Positions 1-7,227 are shown, counted from the first letter of the stretch. The stretch is DNA of 8,647 nucleotides from Clostridia bacterium (GCA_017534365.1 JAFWCS010000424.1:1-8647); one strand, 5' to 3'. Program-made: numbers and translations. The notes: generated by a model not told the origin, from the sequence alone.

Positions 1-279
1 AGTCTCCCACTTGTGCGCGAGCGCCACCATCTTGCCGATTTCCTCATCGGTCAGGCGCATGATGCCCTGCGTCTGCGTCACGCGATGCATATACAGGCCG
101 TAGCTGTCCATCGCCTCGAGCAGCGCTTCCATCACTTTCGGCCCCTGAATGCCGGGGACTTCGAAGCGGTACTGCCCGCCGTCCGCGAAGCGCTTCTCCG
201 AGGTCGGCAGATCATAAGCGTCCCCGCCGGGCAGACCGATCGATTTCAGAAATTCTCTGGTTTTCTCCATGCTGTTCAT
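1..279 (-). CDS. N-terminal part of an unassigned protein, possibly a U32-peptidase-like TIM-barrel protein (cut by window edge)
   Basis: This is the last visible gene of the operon; only its first 93 residues are present and the frame runs off the left edge. The ATG at 279 is preceded by AAAGGA about eight bases upstream, so it is preferred over a second in-frame ATG at 270. The gene starts 28 bases after the MmgE/PrpD stop, which fits cotranscription. The protein begins with a short helix-like stretch, then GLPGGDAYDLPTSEKRF (residues 15-31), a 'YRFEVPGIQGP' segment, and then RVTQTQGIMRLTDEEI. From memory, this G-GD-DLP-S-KRF, EIP-EGP, HRVSQG-GIM pattern resembles uncharacterised proteins often labelled U32 family peptidase. 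That is recognition by pattern, not a search result. No signal peptide or membrane segment is visible. Function is unknown, and the family call is tentative because most of the protein lies outside the window. Confidence 0.8.
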   Translation of the reverse strand, partial: MNSMEKTREFLKSIGLPGGDAYDLPTSEKRFADGGQYRFEVPGIQGPKVMEALLEAMDSYGLYMHRVTQTQGIMRLTDEEIGKMVALAHKWET

Positions 280-307
280 ACTGATGATCCTTTCTTCGGG
301 CATTGAC

Positions 308-1615
308 TCAAATTGAATTGATCAGGTCCTCATAGGAATGCTCAATGTCCCATATCATACTTTTGATGCGTTCGATCTCGTCGGCCATCACACCGGCAAA
401 CGTCATCAGAGACGTGTATTTTTCTTCCAGCTGCGCGTCCGTCATCGGGTTTTCCGGCTCGCCGAGCGGGTATTCGACTTCTTCCGTCAACGTCGACCCG
501 TCGTTCAGCGTGATCGTCACGATCGCGCCGCGTTTCTCCGGGCAAACGGCGGTCAGCCGCTCGTTTTCAACGACGCGCACTTTTTGCGTCAGGCTCTGTA
601 CGGCCGGCATGCGGATCGCCTGCTCCGAAAAAGCTTCGGGCCCGCAGCTGCCGAACACAAGCGCTGCCGCAACGCTGTAGGGTGTGCTCATCTTTGCCGA
701 ACTGACGCTCTCGATCACAGTCTGATCATGCGCAAGGATACCGAGACGGTAGGTCTGCACCTCGACCGTGTCGATCTCTTCGGCTGAAAAAGTAGATTTG
801 CCGCGCATACGCAGCGCGCATTCGACCGCAGCGTGCGAATGCCTGCAGGAAGCATAAGGTTTCACATAGATCTGAAAAATCGCGGGGCGCTCGTTCGCGC
901 CGAGCAGCGTTTCCAAGTCCACCTGATCCGTATGCGCGCGCAGGTAGCCCCGTTTGCCGCCCAGCACGTCATCGGGGCCGCGAAATCCGCATTTGCTCAG
1001 GCAGACAGCCGTTAGCCCGCTCTGGATCGCATTTACCACGTTATACGGTTTCAGTTCGGAATTATCGTCCAGCACCTGCAGGATCCCGGCGGCGCTTGAA
1101 GCCGCCGCTGAAAAAGCGCCTTTCATCTGCGTATCGTTCAGTCCGAGCGCATACCCGGCAGCGCAGGCAACACCGATCGCGCCGCACACGCCCGTGGCGT
1201 GAAATCCCTTCATCTTCAGACCAGGCTGCATGGAAGCTGAGAGACGGATCGTCGCTTCATAGCCGATCAGGATCCCATTGACAAAGCGTTCAAAAGAAAT
1301 CGATTCTTTTTTTGCGACGCCGAGCATCGCCGAAATGATCACCGCTTCCAGATGCGGCGCGCCGAAACGATGACCGTCATCGAGTTCGATCACATGTGCG
1401 GCAAATCCGTTCAACATGGCCGCTTCATATGCCCCGCGCCCGCAGACGCCGGAAGACGTCAGCGCAGAAAGCCGGTCTCCCAGCAGCCGCCTGCCGGCGA
1501 AAAGCACGCCGGAATAATCGAGCAGGCAGCGCTTCACCTGATGGAGGGAAGCCGGATCAAGCGGCTGTGTTCCGAAGCTGTTGATTCTTTCAAGAAATCG
1601 ATCTGTCGTATTCAT
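308..1615 (-). CDS. MmgE/PrpD family protein (dehydratase, decarboxylase or epimerase of a small polycarboxylate)
   Basis: A soluble 435-residue protein, near the family's usual 440-480. Characterised relatives include 2-methylcitrate dehydratase (PrpD), cis-aconitate decarboxylase and iminodisuccinate epimerase, all acting on small polycarboxylates. Family landmarks in order: IELDDGHRFGAPHLEAV (76-92), the GYEATIRLS helix (118-126), GFHATGVCGAIG (137-148), LKPYN (188-192), KPYASCRHSHAAVE (252-265), AKMSTPYSVAAAL (307-319) and the late GEPENPMTDAQLEEKY (385-400). By analogy with cis-aconitate decarboxylase, D79/D80, H88, H139, K189 and K252 are probable active-site residues. The start at 1615 is preferred: it lies 13 bases after the previous stop, with purine-rich AAGAAG upstream. 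An in-frame ATG at 1648 would add 11 unusual residues and overlap the preceding gene. The substrate cannot be read from the sequence. In this operon it may produce or isomerise an acid used by an ATP-grasp ligase (inference). Family is confident; exact reaction is not. Confidence 0.93.
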   Translation of the reverse strand: MNTTDRFLERINSFGTQPLDPASLHQVKRCLLDYSGVLFAGRRLLGDRLSALTSSGVCGRGAYEAAMLNGFAAHVIELDDGHRFGAPHLEAVIISAMLGVAKKESISFERFVNGILIGYEATIRLSASMQPGLKMKGFHATGVCGAIGVACAAGYALGLNDTQMKGAFSAAASSAAGILQVLDDNSELKPYNVVNAIQSGLTAVCLSKCGFRGPDDVLGGKRGYLRAHTDQVDLETLLGANERPAIFQIYVKPYASCRHSHAAVECALRMRGKSTFSAEEIDTVEVQTYRLGILAHDQTVIESVSSAKMSTPYSVAAALVFGSCGPEAFSEQAIRMPAVQSLTQKVRVVENERLTAVCPEKRGAIVTITLNDGSTLTEEVEYPLGEPENPMTDAQLEEKYTSLMTFAGVMADEIERIKSMIWDIEHSYEDLINSI

Positions 1616-1628
1616 GATCCGTCTTCTT

Positions 1629-2921
1629 TCACTGCATCCGGTTGACATCGAACTGCTTGTAGATCATATTCTCTCCGTTCACGTCCCTGACCTTGATCAT
1701 AGACTGCACCCGGTCGATCTTTTCTTTGAAGGCTTCCACGCTGTCCGTGATCAGTTTGACCCTGCAGAAATGCTGCGCAAGCGTACCGATCAGCCGCTCC
1801 TCAAGGACGTCGCCCACCTGATAATACTGGACGAGATCCAGGACCGCGGGATCGGCTTTGATCTCGTCGATCCCTTCGATCGTCCCAATCGTGCCGGCTT
1901 TCAGCGGAATCGTCAGGCTGCCGATAAAATGGCCGTGCATATAGGGATCGATCCGCCCGATCTCTTCTGGCGTCGCCATTTCGCCGCCAAGCGCGAAGCG
2001 CAGCATCATATGCAGGTCGTTATAACCGCATGCCGCCTCCAGCATGGAGAAGATCAGGCCGCCGCTCAGGCGCAGACCCATCTCATGGAAACAGATCCTG
2101 CCGTCATCCTGATCGATCAGCGCCTGCATGAACATGGTCCCGTTTTGAATACCGAGGCTTTTGAACATGCGGATGACGTTCGGGTTGATCTCGTTAATAA
2201 ATTCGTCGATCCTTTTTGAAGGAAAGATCGCCGCCGAGCTGATCAGCGCCTTTCCGCCGGGCGTATCGACTGTGTAGCGGTCGTTGACAGCGGAAAGATA
2301 GATCTCGCCTTGATTCGCAATATATCTGCAGCCGAAGCCGCAGTCGCTCAAAATGCACTTTTCCGCAATGATCTCTCCGCTTTTGGACGCTGCGGCAGAT
2401 CTCGGCACGGCCTCGATCACTTCCGCCTCGTTCCGGCAAACGAACAGTCCCGCAGAGCTGGAACCGTCGACCGGTTTCAGGATCACCGGATAGTTCAGCC
2501 GGTCCAGATCTTCCCGGCGAAGCTCCGTCGTCAGATGGAATTGCGGCACGCAGGGAACGTCGAATCTCCGGCACAGCTCTTTGAACGTCGCCTTGTTCGC
2601 GCACGTATCCCACTGATCCATCGTCGCATAGCAAGGAAGACCCGCTTTTTCGCAGAGCGCGATCAAATTGCGGATATTGAACTCGCTCGGGCCGCAGAAG
2701 GCACCGTCGATCTGCTTTTCCCGGATCAGGCGCGTCAGGCCGGGAATGTCCGTTGTGTCTATCTGATAGACCTCGTCGGCCATTTTCTTCGTCACGCCGA
2801 TCGTCACCGGCTCACGGTCGGCGATCGTGACGTGGGCTCCCAGCTTCTTTGCTTCCTTCACAACGTCCCAGGACGCATTGGTCCCGCCCAGGACAAGGAG
2901 CTTTTTCCCTGAAAGATTCAT
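1629..2921 (-). CDS. ATP-grasp carboxylate-amine ligase (ligase B)
   Basis: A soluble 430-residue enzyme of the ATP-grasp superfamily, which activates a carboxylate as acyl phosphate and joins it to an amine or thiol. Residues 7-34 (KLLVLGGTNASWDVVKEAKK and onwards) form the N-terminal Rossmann-like pre-ATP-grasp fold, followed by GPSEFNIRNLIALCEKAG. The ATP-binding segment is YPVILKPVDGSSSAGLF (144-160), with K149 the probable phosphate contact. The metal-binding segment is CFHEMGLRLSGG (277-288), with E280 and R284 replacing the more common E-N-P-R arrangement. The C-terminal third, with GHFIGSLTIPLKAG, resembles the extension seen in biotin-carboxylase-like members. The ATG at 2921 overlaps the acyltransferase stop as ATGA, and AAAAAAGGAG ends five bases upstream, so translational coupling is likely. 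It is a clearly different sequence from ligase A, so this is not a recent duplication. Similar proteins are common in surface polysaccharide loci. Substrates are unknown. Confidence 0.93.
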   Translation of the reverse strand: MNLSGKKLLVLGGTNASWDVVKEAKKLGAHVTIADREPVTIGVTKKMADEVYQIDTTDIPGLTRLIREKQIDGAFCGPSEFNIRNLIALCEKAGLPCYATMDQWDTCANKATFKELCRRFDVPCVPQFHLTTELRREDLDRLNYPVILKPVDGSSSAGLFVCRNEAEVIEAVPRSAAASKSGEIIAEKCILSDCGFGCRYIANQGEIYLSAVNDRYTVDTPGGKALISSAAIFPSKRIDEFINEINPNVIRMFKSLGIQNGTMFMQALIDQDDGRICFHEMGLRLSGGLIFSMLEAACGYNDLHMMLRFALGGEMATPEEIGRIDPYMHGHFIGSLTIPLKAGTIGTIEGIDEIKADPAVLDLVQYYQVGDVLEERLIGTLAQHFCRVKLITDSVEAFKEKIDRVQSMIKVRDVNGENMIYKQFDVNRMQ

Positions 2922-3946
2922 ACAGTCTCCTTTTTTCTAAACTTGATCGTGATCCCGCCCTTTTTGCCGACCGCGAACGGAAGAAAGCGGTTGAACAGCA
3001 GCGCAAGCACAGACATCACAACGCAGATAAACACAAACTTGACGACATAGCCGAGCACATTGTCCGGCAGCGCGATATGCAGGTATCTCTCCGCCAATGA
3101 CAGAACGGAGCGCGGCCAGTAATACCCGATATAAAACAGCAGCGTATTCTGCCCGACAAAGACGATCCAGCGCGGGAAGCGCGGCAGCTTCTGCGCATAG
3201 ACGAACAGGAGCAGCAAGCCGACAAAGATCATCACGATGCAGATCGGAAGGTTGAAATACTTCGCATGATGAACATCAATGAACGCGCCCGGATAAAAAT
3301 AAAGCGTCACGCCGACCAGCGCGGCATAAACGACCGCAAGCGGGATCCCCGCCTGCCATTTGCCGACGGCCTTGCACAGCAGCGCTTCGTTATTCCTGAA
3401 CCAATAACCGAACAGCAGATAGGCCTGCACGATCATCGCGTTGTCCCACAGCGCGAAGCGGACCTTGCCGCCGCCGTTGATCAGCATGCCTGCCGCCGCC
3501 AGCGCAAACATCACCGCGTACTGCGCATAGACGTTTTTGATAAACTTCCTGATCAGGAAAAAGATGCATTCCGCAAGGATCAGACAAGGGAAAAACCATA
3601 GATTTGCGCCGGAAAAGAACGAATAAAAATAACCGGGAATTTTGCCTGCGTGGCCGGTAAGCAGCGCATAGAACGGCTTGAGCCAGACCAGCGAAAGCAG
3701 AAACCACGGAAGAACGATCGAAAAGAACAGCTTCTTCAGAAACAGAAGCACGTTGCCTTTGCGGTCGTGAAACAGATAGCCGGTGATTGCAAAAAACAGC
3801 GGCATTTTGATCGCGCCTGTGATGGCAAATTCAAAAGTCCAGGTCGTTGCCAGATGCTCCCAGACCACCAGAAGCATCGCAACGCCGCGAAGAAAATCGA
3901 GCCATTGCTTTCGCTCGCCGGTTTTCTGAAGCGTCGCGCCGTCCAT
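2918..3946 (-). CDS. Acyltransferase 3 family integral membrane protein (putative sugar O-acyltransferase)
   Basis: A 342-residue polytopic inner-membrane protein. Family members transfer acetyl or other acyl groups to glycans across the membrane. After a short cytoplasmic start comes WLDFLRGVAMLLVVWEHL (15-32), the family signature with D17, R20 and H31. FFAITGYLF follows (51-59), then LWFFPCLIL (116-124), GYWFR (180-184) and GQNTLLFYIGYYW (265-277). About ten hydrophobic segments are visible, near residues 19-36, 46-59, 72-90, 115-132, 140-157, 168-184, 200-218, 233-250, 258-276 and 298-317. Many relatives have a histidine near the end of the N-T-L-x-x-Y segment; here the position reads G-Y-Y. 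The ATG at 3946 has GGAGGA nine bases upstream; another ATG at 3953 is out of frame. The gene ends in the ATGA overlap with ligase B. It follows ligase A by 75 bases. A role in decorating the operon's glycan is inferred, and the acyl group is unknown. Confidence 0.93.
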   Translation of the reverse strand: MDGATLQKTGERKQWLDFLRGVAMLLVVWEHLATTWTFEFAITGAIKMPLFFAITGYLFHDRKGNVLLFLKKLFFSIVLPWFLLSLVWLKPFYALLTGHAGKIPGYFYSFFSGANLWFFPCLILAECIFFLIRKFIKNVYAQYAVMFALAAAGMLINGGGKVRFALWDNAMIVQAYLLFGYWFRNNEALLCKAVGKWQAGIPLAVVYAALVGVTLYFYPGAFIDVHHAKYFNLPICIVMIFVGLLLLFVYAQKLPRFPRWIVFVGQNTLLFYIGYYWPRSVLSLAERYLHIALPDNVLGYVVKFVFICVVMSVLALLFNRFLPFAVGKKGGITIKFRKKETV

Positions 3947-3970
3947 CGTTCATCGTCCTCCAAATCCTAT

Positions 3971-4000
3971 ATTCTGCATTTTCACGCCAGATCCGGTCAA
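3971..4000 (-). promoter_or_regulatory. Weak candidate internal promoter in the ligase A to acyltransferase gap
   Basis: The 75-base gap (3947-4021) is the longest inside the operon. On the minus strand it holds TTGACC (3995-4000), 18 bases, then CAGAAT (3971-3976), which matches only four of six -10 bases. A nearby TATAG is badly spaced. Just upstream lies very GC-rich sequence with the self-complementary CGGCGCGCCG (4006-4015). No terminator with a T run is present. This may be chance. Confidence 0.2.
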
Positions 4001-4021
4001 ACGGCCGGCGCGCCGACGCGT

Positions 4022-5200
4022 TTATTCGATTTCAAAGCTGACCGCTGCCATTGCCTTTTCGCACACGGCGACCGCTTCCTCGGCTGTATCCGCCTGCGCG
4101 ATCACGAAGCCGACGCGGTCCGTGCTGTTGCCGATCTTGCTGACGGTCTCCCCCACCTGATGCACGATCGAAATCTCCTGCACGCCGGGGATCTTTTTCG
4201 CTTCTTCCACGCCTTTGATCGACCGGATCACGCCGCTTTTTGTTTTAAAGTAGCGGATCGCGGCGCCCTTGTTCCATTTCGGCGTGAGATCAACAGGTTC
4301 GCCGCAGGCAAGGTGGATGGTCGAGCCAACCATATCAATGCCCGTGGAAAGCGGCACCAGATGCGTCGTGATGCAGTCGCCGCCCATTCTGGCGCCGAGC
4401 TCCACCATCTTCGGCCCCTGCGCGGTCAGGATCATCTCCACGTGCGCCGGGCCGGTGTGGATGCCGACCGCCTGCACAGCACGGCAGGCAAGGTCACGGA
4501 TCTGCGCCTGCACCTGCGCAGGCTGCCTGGACGGCTGACTATGGCCCATCTCCACAAAATGCGGCGCGCCGGTGGTCAGCTTATCCGTAATCTGCAGCAC
4601 GTGCGGCACGTCGTCGACCACCATGACCTCGATACTGAATTCCGGCCCCTGCAGGTATTCCTCGATGATCACCGCGCCGCTGCGGGATTCCTTTCTGGAG
4701 TAGGCATAGGCGTTTTTCAGCTCCTCTGCGCTGCCGCAGAGCATCACGCCGCGGCTGCCGGCATTGTCTGTCGGCTTCATGACGCAGGGATAGGTGATCA
4801 TCGGAACGGTCGCTTCGAAATCTTTCTCGTCGCCGACGATATAATACCAGGGATGCGCAACGCCGGCCGCCTCAAAGGCCTTGATCATTTCGCCCTTGTC
4901 GGTCGCCTTCACCGCCGTATCGTATTTGATGCCGGGCAATCCGCATTCTTCGCAGGCCATGGCGACGGAACGCATGGGCATATCCGTCGCGAGGGTCATG
5001 ATGCCGTCGGGATGGTACTCCTTGGCAACGTCGACGACGCCCTGCACGTCAATGGTGCTCACGTTGAAATAATCGTCTGCAAAGGGGATGCCGATCGCTT
5101 TCGGATTATAATCGACCACGCCGACGCGGAGTCCCAGTTCTTTTGCTCTTTTGATCGCGGGAAGCTGCAGAATCGAAGCTCCCATGACAAGTATCTTCAT
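4022..5200 (-). CDS. ATP-grasp carboxylate-amine ligase (ligase A)
   Basis: A soluble 392-residue ATP-grasp enzyme of the type related to PurK, carbamoyl-phosphate synthase large subunit and L-amino acid ligases. MKILVMGASILQLPAIKRAK (1-20) is the N-terminal nucleotide-fold strand and loop, followed by MTLATDMPMRSVAMACEECG (68-87). The ATP-binding core is YPCVMKPTDNAGSRGV (137-152), with K142, then IIEEYLQGPEFSIE (178-191). The metal-binding segment is MVELGARMGGD (265-275), with E267 and R271. The C-terminal domain (about 310-392) includes the PGVQEISIVHQVGETV stretch. The start at 5200 is chosen because AAAGAGGA lies six bases upstream and the glycine-rich strand begins at once; an open frame up to 5296 would add 32 unrelated residues inside the preceding gene. 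It begins 25 bases after the phosphoglycosyltransferase. This neighbour pair recalls Neisseria PglB2, where the two activities are fused. Substrates are unknown. Confidence 0.94.
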   Translation of the reverse strand: MKILVMGASILQLPAIKRAKELGLRVGVVDYNPKAIGIPFADDYFNVSTIDVQGVVDVAKEYHPDGIMTLATDMPMRSVAMACEECGLPGIKYDTAVKATDKGEMIKAFEAAGVAHPWYYIVGDEKDFEATVPMITYPCVMKPTDNAGSRGVMLCGSAEELKNAYAYSRKESRSGAVIIEEYLQGPEFSIEVMVVDDVPHVLQITDKLTTGAPHFVEMGHSQPSRQPAQVQAQIRDLACRAVQAVGIHTGPAHVEMILTAQGPKMVELGARMGGDCITTHLVPLSTGIDMVGSTIHLACGEPVDLTPKWNKGAAIRYFKTKSGVIRSIKGVEEAKKIPGVQEISIVHQVGETVSKIGNSTDRVGFVIAQADTAEEAVAVCEKAMAAVSFEIE

Positions 5201-5225
5201 GCAAGATCCTCTTTCACGGATGGAA

Positions 5226-5870
5226 TTATTTGCTGACTTCTTGCTTGTCGCGCTGCGCGGGGATGTCCTCCCCGGTCTTGACGTAAATATTTTCATGCTT
5301 CAGGACGGACACCGCTGTTTTCAGCAGCACTTTGACGTCCAGAAGAAACGAGAGGTGATCCACGTAATAGCAGTCGTATTCGATCTTTTCCTCCAGACCG
5401 ATGGAGTTTCTGTAATAGGCCTGACTGTAGCCGGTGATGCCGGGGCGGACCGATAAGCGTTTCTGCCGTTTTGCATCCATTTGATTATAGGTCCATTTGT
5501 CCGTGCCGAGGAAGGCGCGGGGGCCAACCAGGCTCATATCGCCCTTGAGCACGTTCAGGATCTGCGGGATCTCATCCAGACTGGTCTTGCGCATGATCCG
5601 GTCGATCTTCGTCACGCGCGGATCATTTGCGCCGTTGTAGGTCGAGCCGTCCGCGTTTCTGAGATCCGGCGCGTTCACTTTCATGGAGCGGAATTTATAC
5701 ATCCGGAACGTCCTGCCGTCTTTGCCGAAGCGCGGCGCGGTATAGAAGACCGGGCCCTTGTCCGTCAGATAAATGACCGGCGCAAGGATGAGAAACAGCA
5801 GGCCGAAGAAGGGCAGCCCGATCAGCGCAAGCACAAGATCAAGCAGGCGCTTGATAAAACGCTTATACAC
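5226..5870 (-). CDS. PglC-like polyprenyl-phosphate sugar-1-phosphate transferase (monotopic phosphoglycosyltransferase)
   Basis: Transfers a sugar phosphate from a nucleotide sugar to undecaprenyl phosphate, the first membrane step of glycan assembly, at the cytoplasmic face. The 214-residue form has the size of the minimal PglC-type catalytic domain, without the extra membrane region of WbaP. A single hydrophobic segment (about 9-36), broken by P20, fits the re-entrant membrane helix. It is followed by [18 protein letters not shown] (38-55) and MYKFRSMK (57-64). The catalytic Asp-Glu pair is in [19 protein letters not shown] (D99, E100), followed by LVGPR (114-118), RPGITGYSQ (142-150) and [16 protein letters not shown] (165-180). 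The start is a GTG at 5870, supported by GGGGAGG nine bases upstream; a TTG at 5891 is in frame but has no such site. The GTG overlaps the aminotransferase stop by eight bases (GTGTATAA). The sugar is not determined; an aminosugar is plausible from the neighbour. Confidence 0.95.
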   Translation of the reverse strand: MYKRFIKRLLDLVLALIGLPFFGLLFLILAPVIYLTDKGPVFYTAPRFGKDGRTFRMYKFRSMKVNAPDLRNADGSTYNGANDPRVTKIDRIMRKTSLDEIPQILNVLKGDMSLVGPRAFLGTDKWTYNQMDAKRQKRLSVRPGITGYSQAYYRNSIGLEEKIEYDCYYVDHLSFLLDVKVLLKTAVSVLKHENIYVKTGEDIPAQRDKQEVSK

Positions 5871-7227
5871 CGGTATTTGCCTCCCCTGCAACTTCCGTCA
5901 CGGCCGCCTTCAGCGCCGCGCACACATAGTCGACGTCTTCGTCCGAAAGCAGCGTGTGGAGCGGGAGCGTGATCAGATTATGGTAGTAATCGTAAGCGTT
6001 CGGATACGCGGAACAGTCGTTTCCGTAAGCGGTCATCATCGGCAGCGGCTTGTAATGAACGTTCGTCGCGACGCCGCGTTCCGCCATTTTTTCGATGATG
6101 CGGTTTCGCTGTGCCTCGCCGATCCCGGGAACGCGGATCAGATAAAGATGGTTCGAGCTGTCCATCCCGGGCACGTGGTGGATCAGATGACGAATGCCCA
6201 GCGCGTCGCAGGCAGCATCATAGCGGCGGATGATCTCTGCGCGCCGCGCGAGCAGGCCGAGATAGCGATCCAGCTGCCGCAGACCGATCGCGGCCATAAT
6301 ATCCGTCATGTTGCATTTGTACCACGGGCCGATGATGTCATACTCCCAGCCGCCGATCTTCGTTTTCGCGAGCGCGTCCTTGCTCTGGCCGTGCAGGCTC
6401 AGGAGCTGGTACATATGATAGATCTCGGCGTTATCGATCCCCGGCAGCGGCAGCCAGGTGGAGGCGCCGCCCTCGGCGGTCGTGATGTTCTTCACAGCGT
6501 GGAAGGAATAGCTCGTCACGTCGGCGATCGCGCCGCAGTAGCGCTTCTCCGGCGCTGCCAGCTGCCCGCTGCCCGTGCGGCAGACCGTGCGGCTCGCGCC
6601 GAGGCTGTGCGCGCTGTCCGCGACGACGATGATGCGGCCGATCGCGTTCTGGATCCGCGCGGACAGGTCATTCAGCGGCGTGCCGTCGGATTCGATCGGC
6701 CGGAAGAGCGCCTTTTTGCGCTCCACGATCTCAAGCACGCGGTCATAATCGCAGACGATGCCGCCAAGATCGACCGTAACGATCGCCTTGGTTTTCGGCC
6801 CGATCGCCCGCTCCAGCGCGTCATAATCCATCTCCGGCAGATGCGTAACGGGGTCTCCGTCCTTCTGAATATCAATGAACCGGACGGTCGCGCCGCAATG
6901 GATCGCTGCGCTTGCGCTGGCCGTGTATGTATAAGAAGGCACGAGCACCTCGTCGCCCGGCCGGATGCCGAACACGCGCAGGTTCAGCTCCTCCGCCGCA
7001 GTGGCGGAATTCAGGCACACGACGCGCTGACCGAAGCGGTCGATCCCTGCCTGGGAATCGCAGTCTGCATCCGTGCGTCCCGTTTCGATATATGCAGCCA
7101 GTCTGCGTTCCAGCAGCCGCGTGCGCGGGCCGGTGGTGATCCAGCCGGAGCGCAATGCCGCCGCGACTTCGGCGATCTCAAGCTCACTCAGATCCGGCGG
7201 ACTGAAGCTGATTGTTCGTTTCTCCAT
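5863..7227 (-). CDS. DegT/DnrJ/EryC1/StrS family PLP-dependent sugar aminotransferase, long form
   Basis: Converts a keto group on a nucleotide sugar to an amine using pyridoxal phosphate and usually glutamate. The 454-residue length exceeds the family's usual 370-400. It opens with ISFSPPDLSELEIAEVAAAL and GWITTGP (28-34). NSATAAEELNL (73-83) and GDEVLVPSYTYTASA (91-105) follow, typical of the cofactor pocket. D204 in VVADSAHSLGA should contact the pyridine nitrogen. K246 in SYSFHAVKNITTAEGGA is the expected Schiff-base lysine. Late landmarks are NVHYKPLP (389-396) and LPLHTLLSDEDVDYV (421-435). Extra sequence is visible near 48-68, 168-198 and 212-232. The ATG at 7227 is preferred because TTGAGG lies nine bases upstream; in-frame ATGs at 7248 and 7272 lack good sites. 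It starts 55 bases after the nucleotidyltransferase-like gene. Keto-sugar substrate and position are unknown; 4-keto sugars are commonest in this family. Confidence 0.95.
   Translation of the reverse strand: MEKRTISFSPPDLSELEIAEVAAALRSGWITTGPRTRLLERRLAAYIETGRTDADCDSQAGIDRFGQRVVCLNSATAAEELNLRVFGIRPGDEVLVPSYTYTASASAAIHCGATVRFIDIQKDGDPVTHLPEMDYDALERAIGPKTKAIVTVDLGGIVCDYDRVLEIVERKKALFRPIESDGTPLNDLSARIQNAIGRIIVVADSAHSLGASRTVCRTGSGQLAAPEKRYCGAIADVTSYSFHAVKNITTAEGGASTWLPLPGIDNAEIYHMYQLLSLHGQSKDALAKTKIGGWEYDIIGPWYKCNMTDIMAAIGLRQLDRYLGLLARRAEIIRRYDAACDALGIRHLIHHVPGMDSSNHLYLIRVPGIGEAQRNRIIEKMAERGVATNVHYKPLPMMTAYGNDCSAYPNAYDYYHNLITLPLHTLLSDEDVDYVCAALKAAVTEVAGEANTGV
5880..5886 (-). promoter_or_regulatory. 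Strong ribosome binding site that decides the GTG start of the phosphoglycosyltransferase
   Basis: GGGGAGG on the minus strand sits nine bases before the GTG at 5870 and inside the last codons of the aminotransferase gene. It is the strongest Shine-Dalgarno match near this start, and it favours the GTG over the TTG at 5891, which overlaps the site itself. The site and the overlapping stop suggest that ribosomes ending the upstream gene can restart here. Confidence 0.8.

Noticed and set aside
4002..4020. GC-rich palindromes after the ligase A stop as a terminator
   Set aside because: CGGCGCGCCG is self-complementary without a loop and is not followed by a T run on the minus strand, so it does not fit an intrinsic terminator.
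3650..5236. Plus-strand open frame of 528 codons antisense to the acyltransferase and ligase A
   Set aside because: It is rich in Arg, His, Asp and Ala with no recognisable domain, crosses two well-supported opposite-strand genes, and has no ribosome binding site context. It is a by-product of GC-rich codon use.
5201..5296. Longer N-terminus for ligase A starting at 5296
   Set aside because: The added residues overlap the phosphoglycosyltransferase gene and resemble no fold; the nucleotide-fold strand begins exactly at the ATG at 5200 with a good ribosome site.
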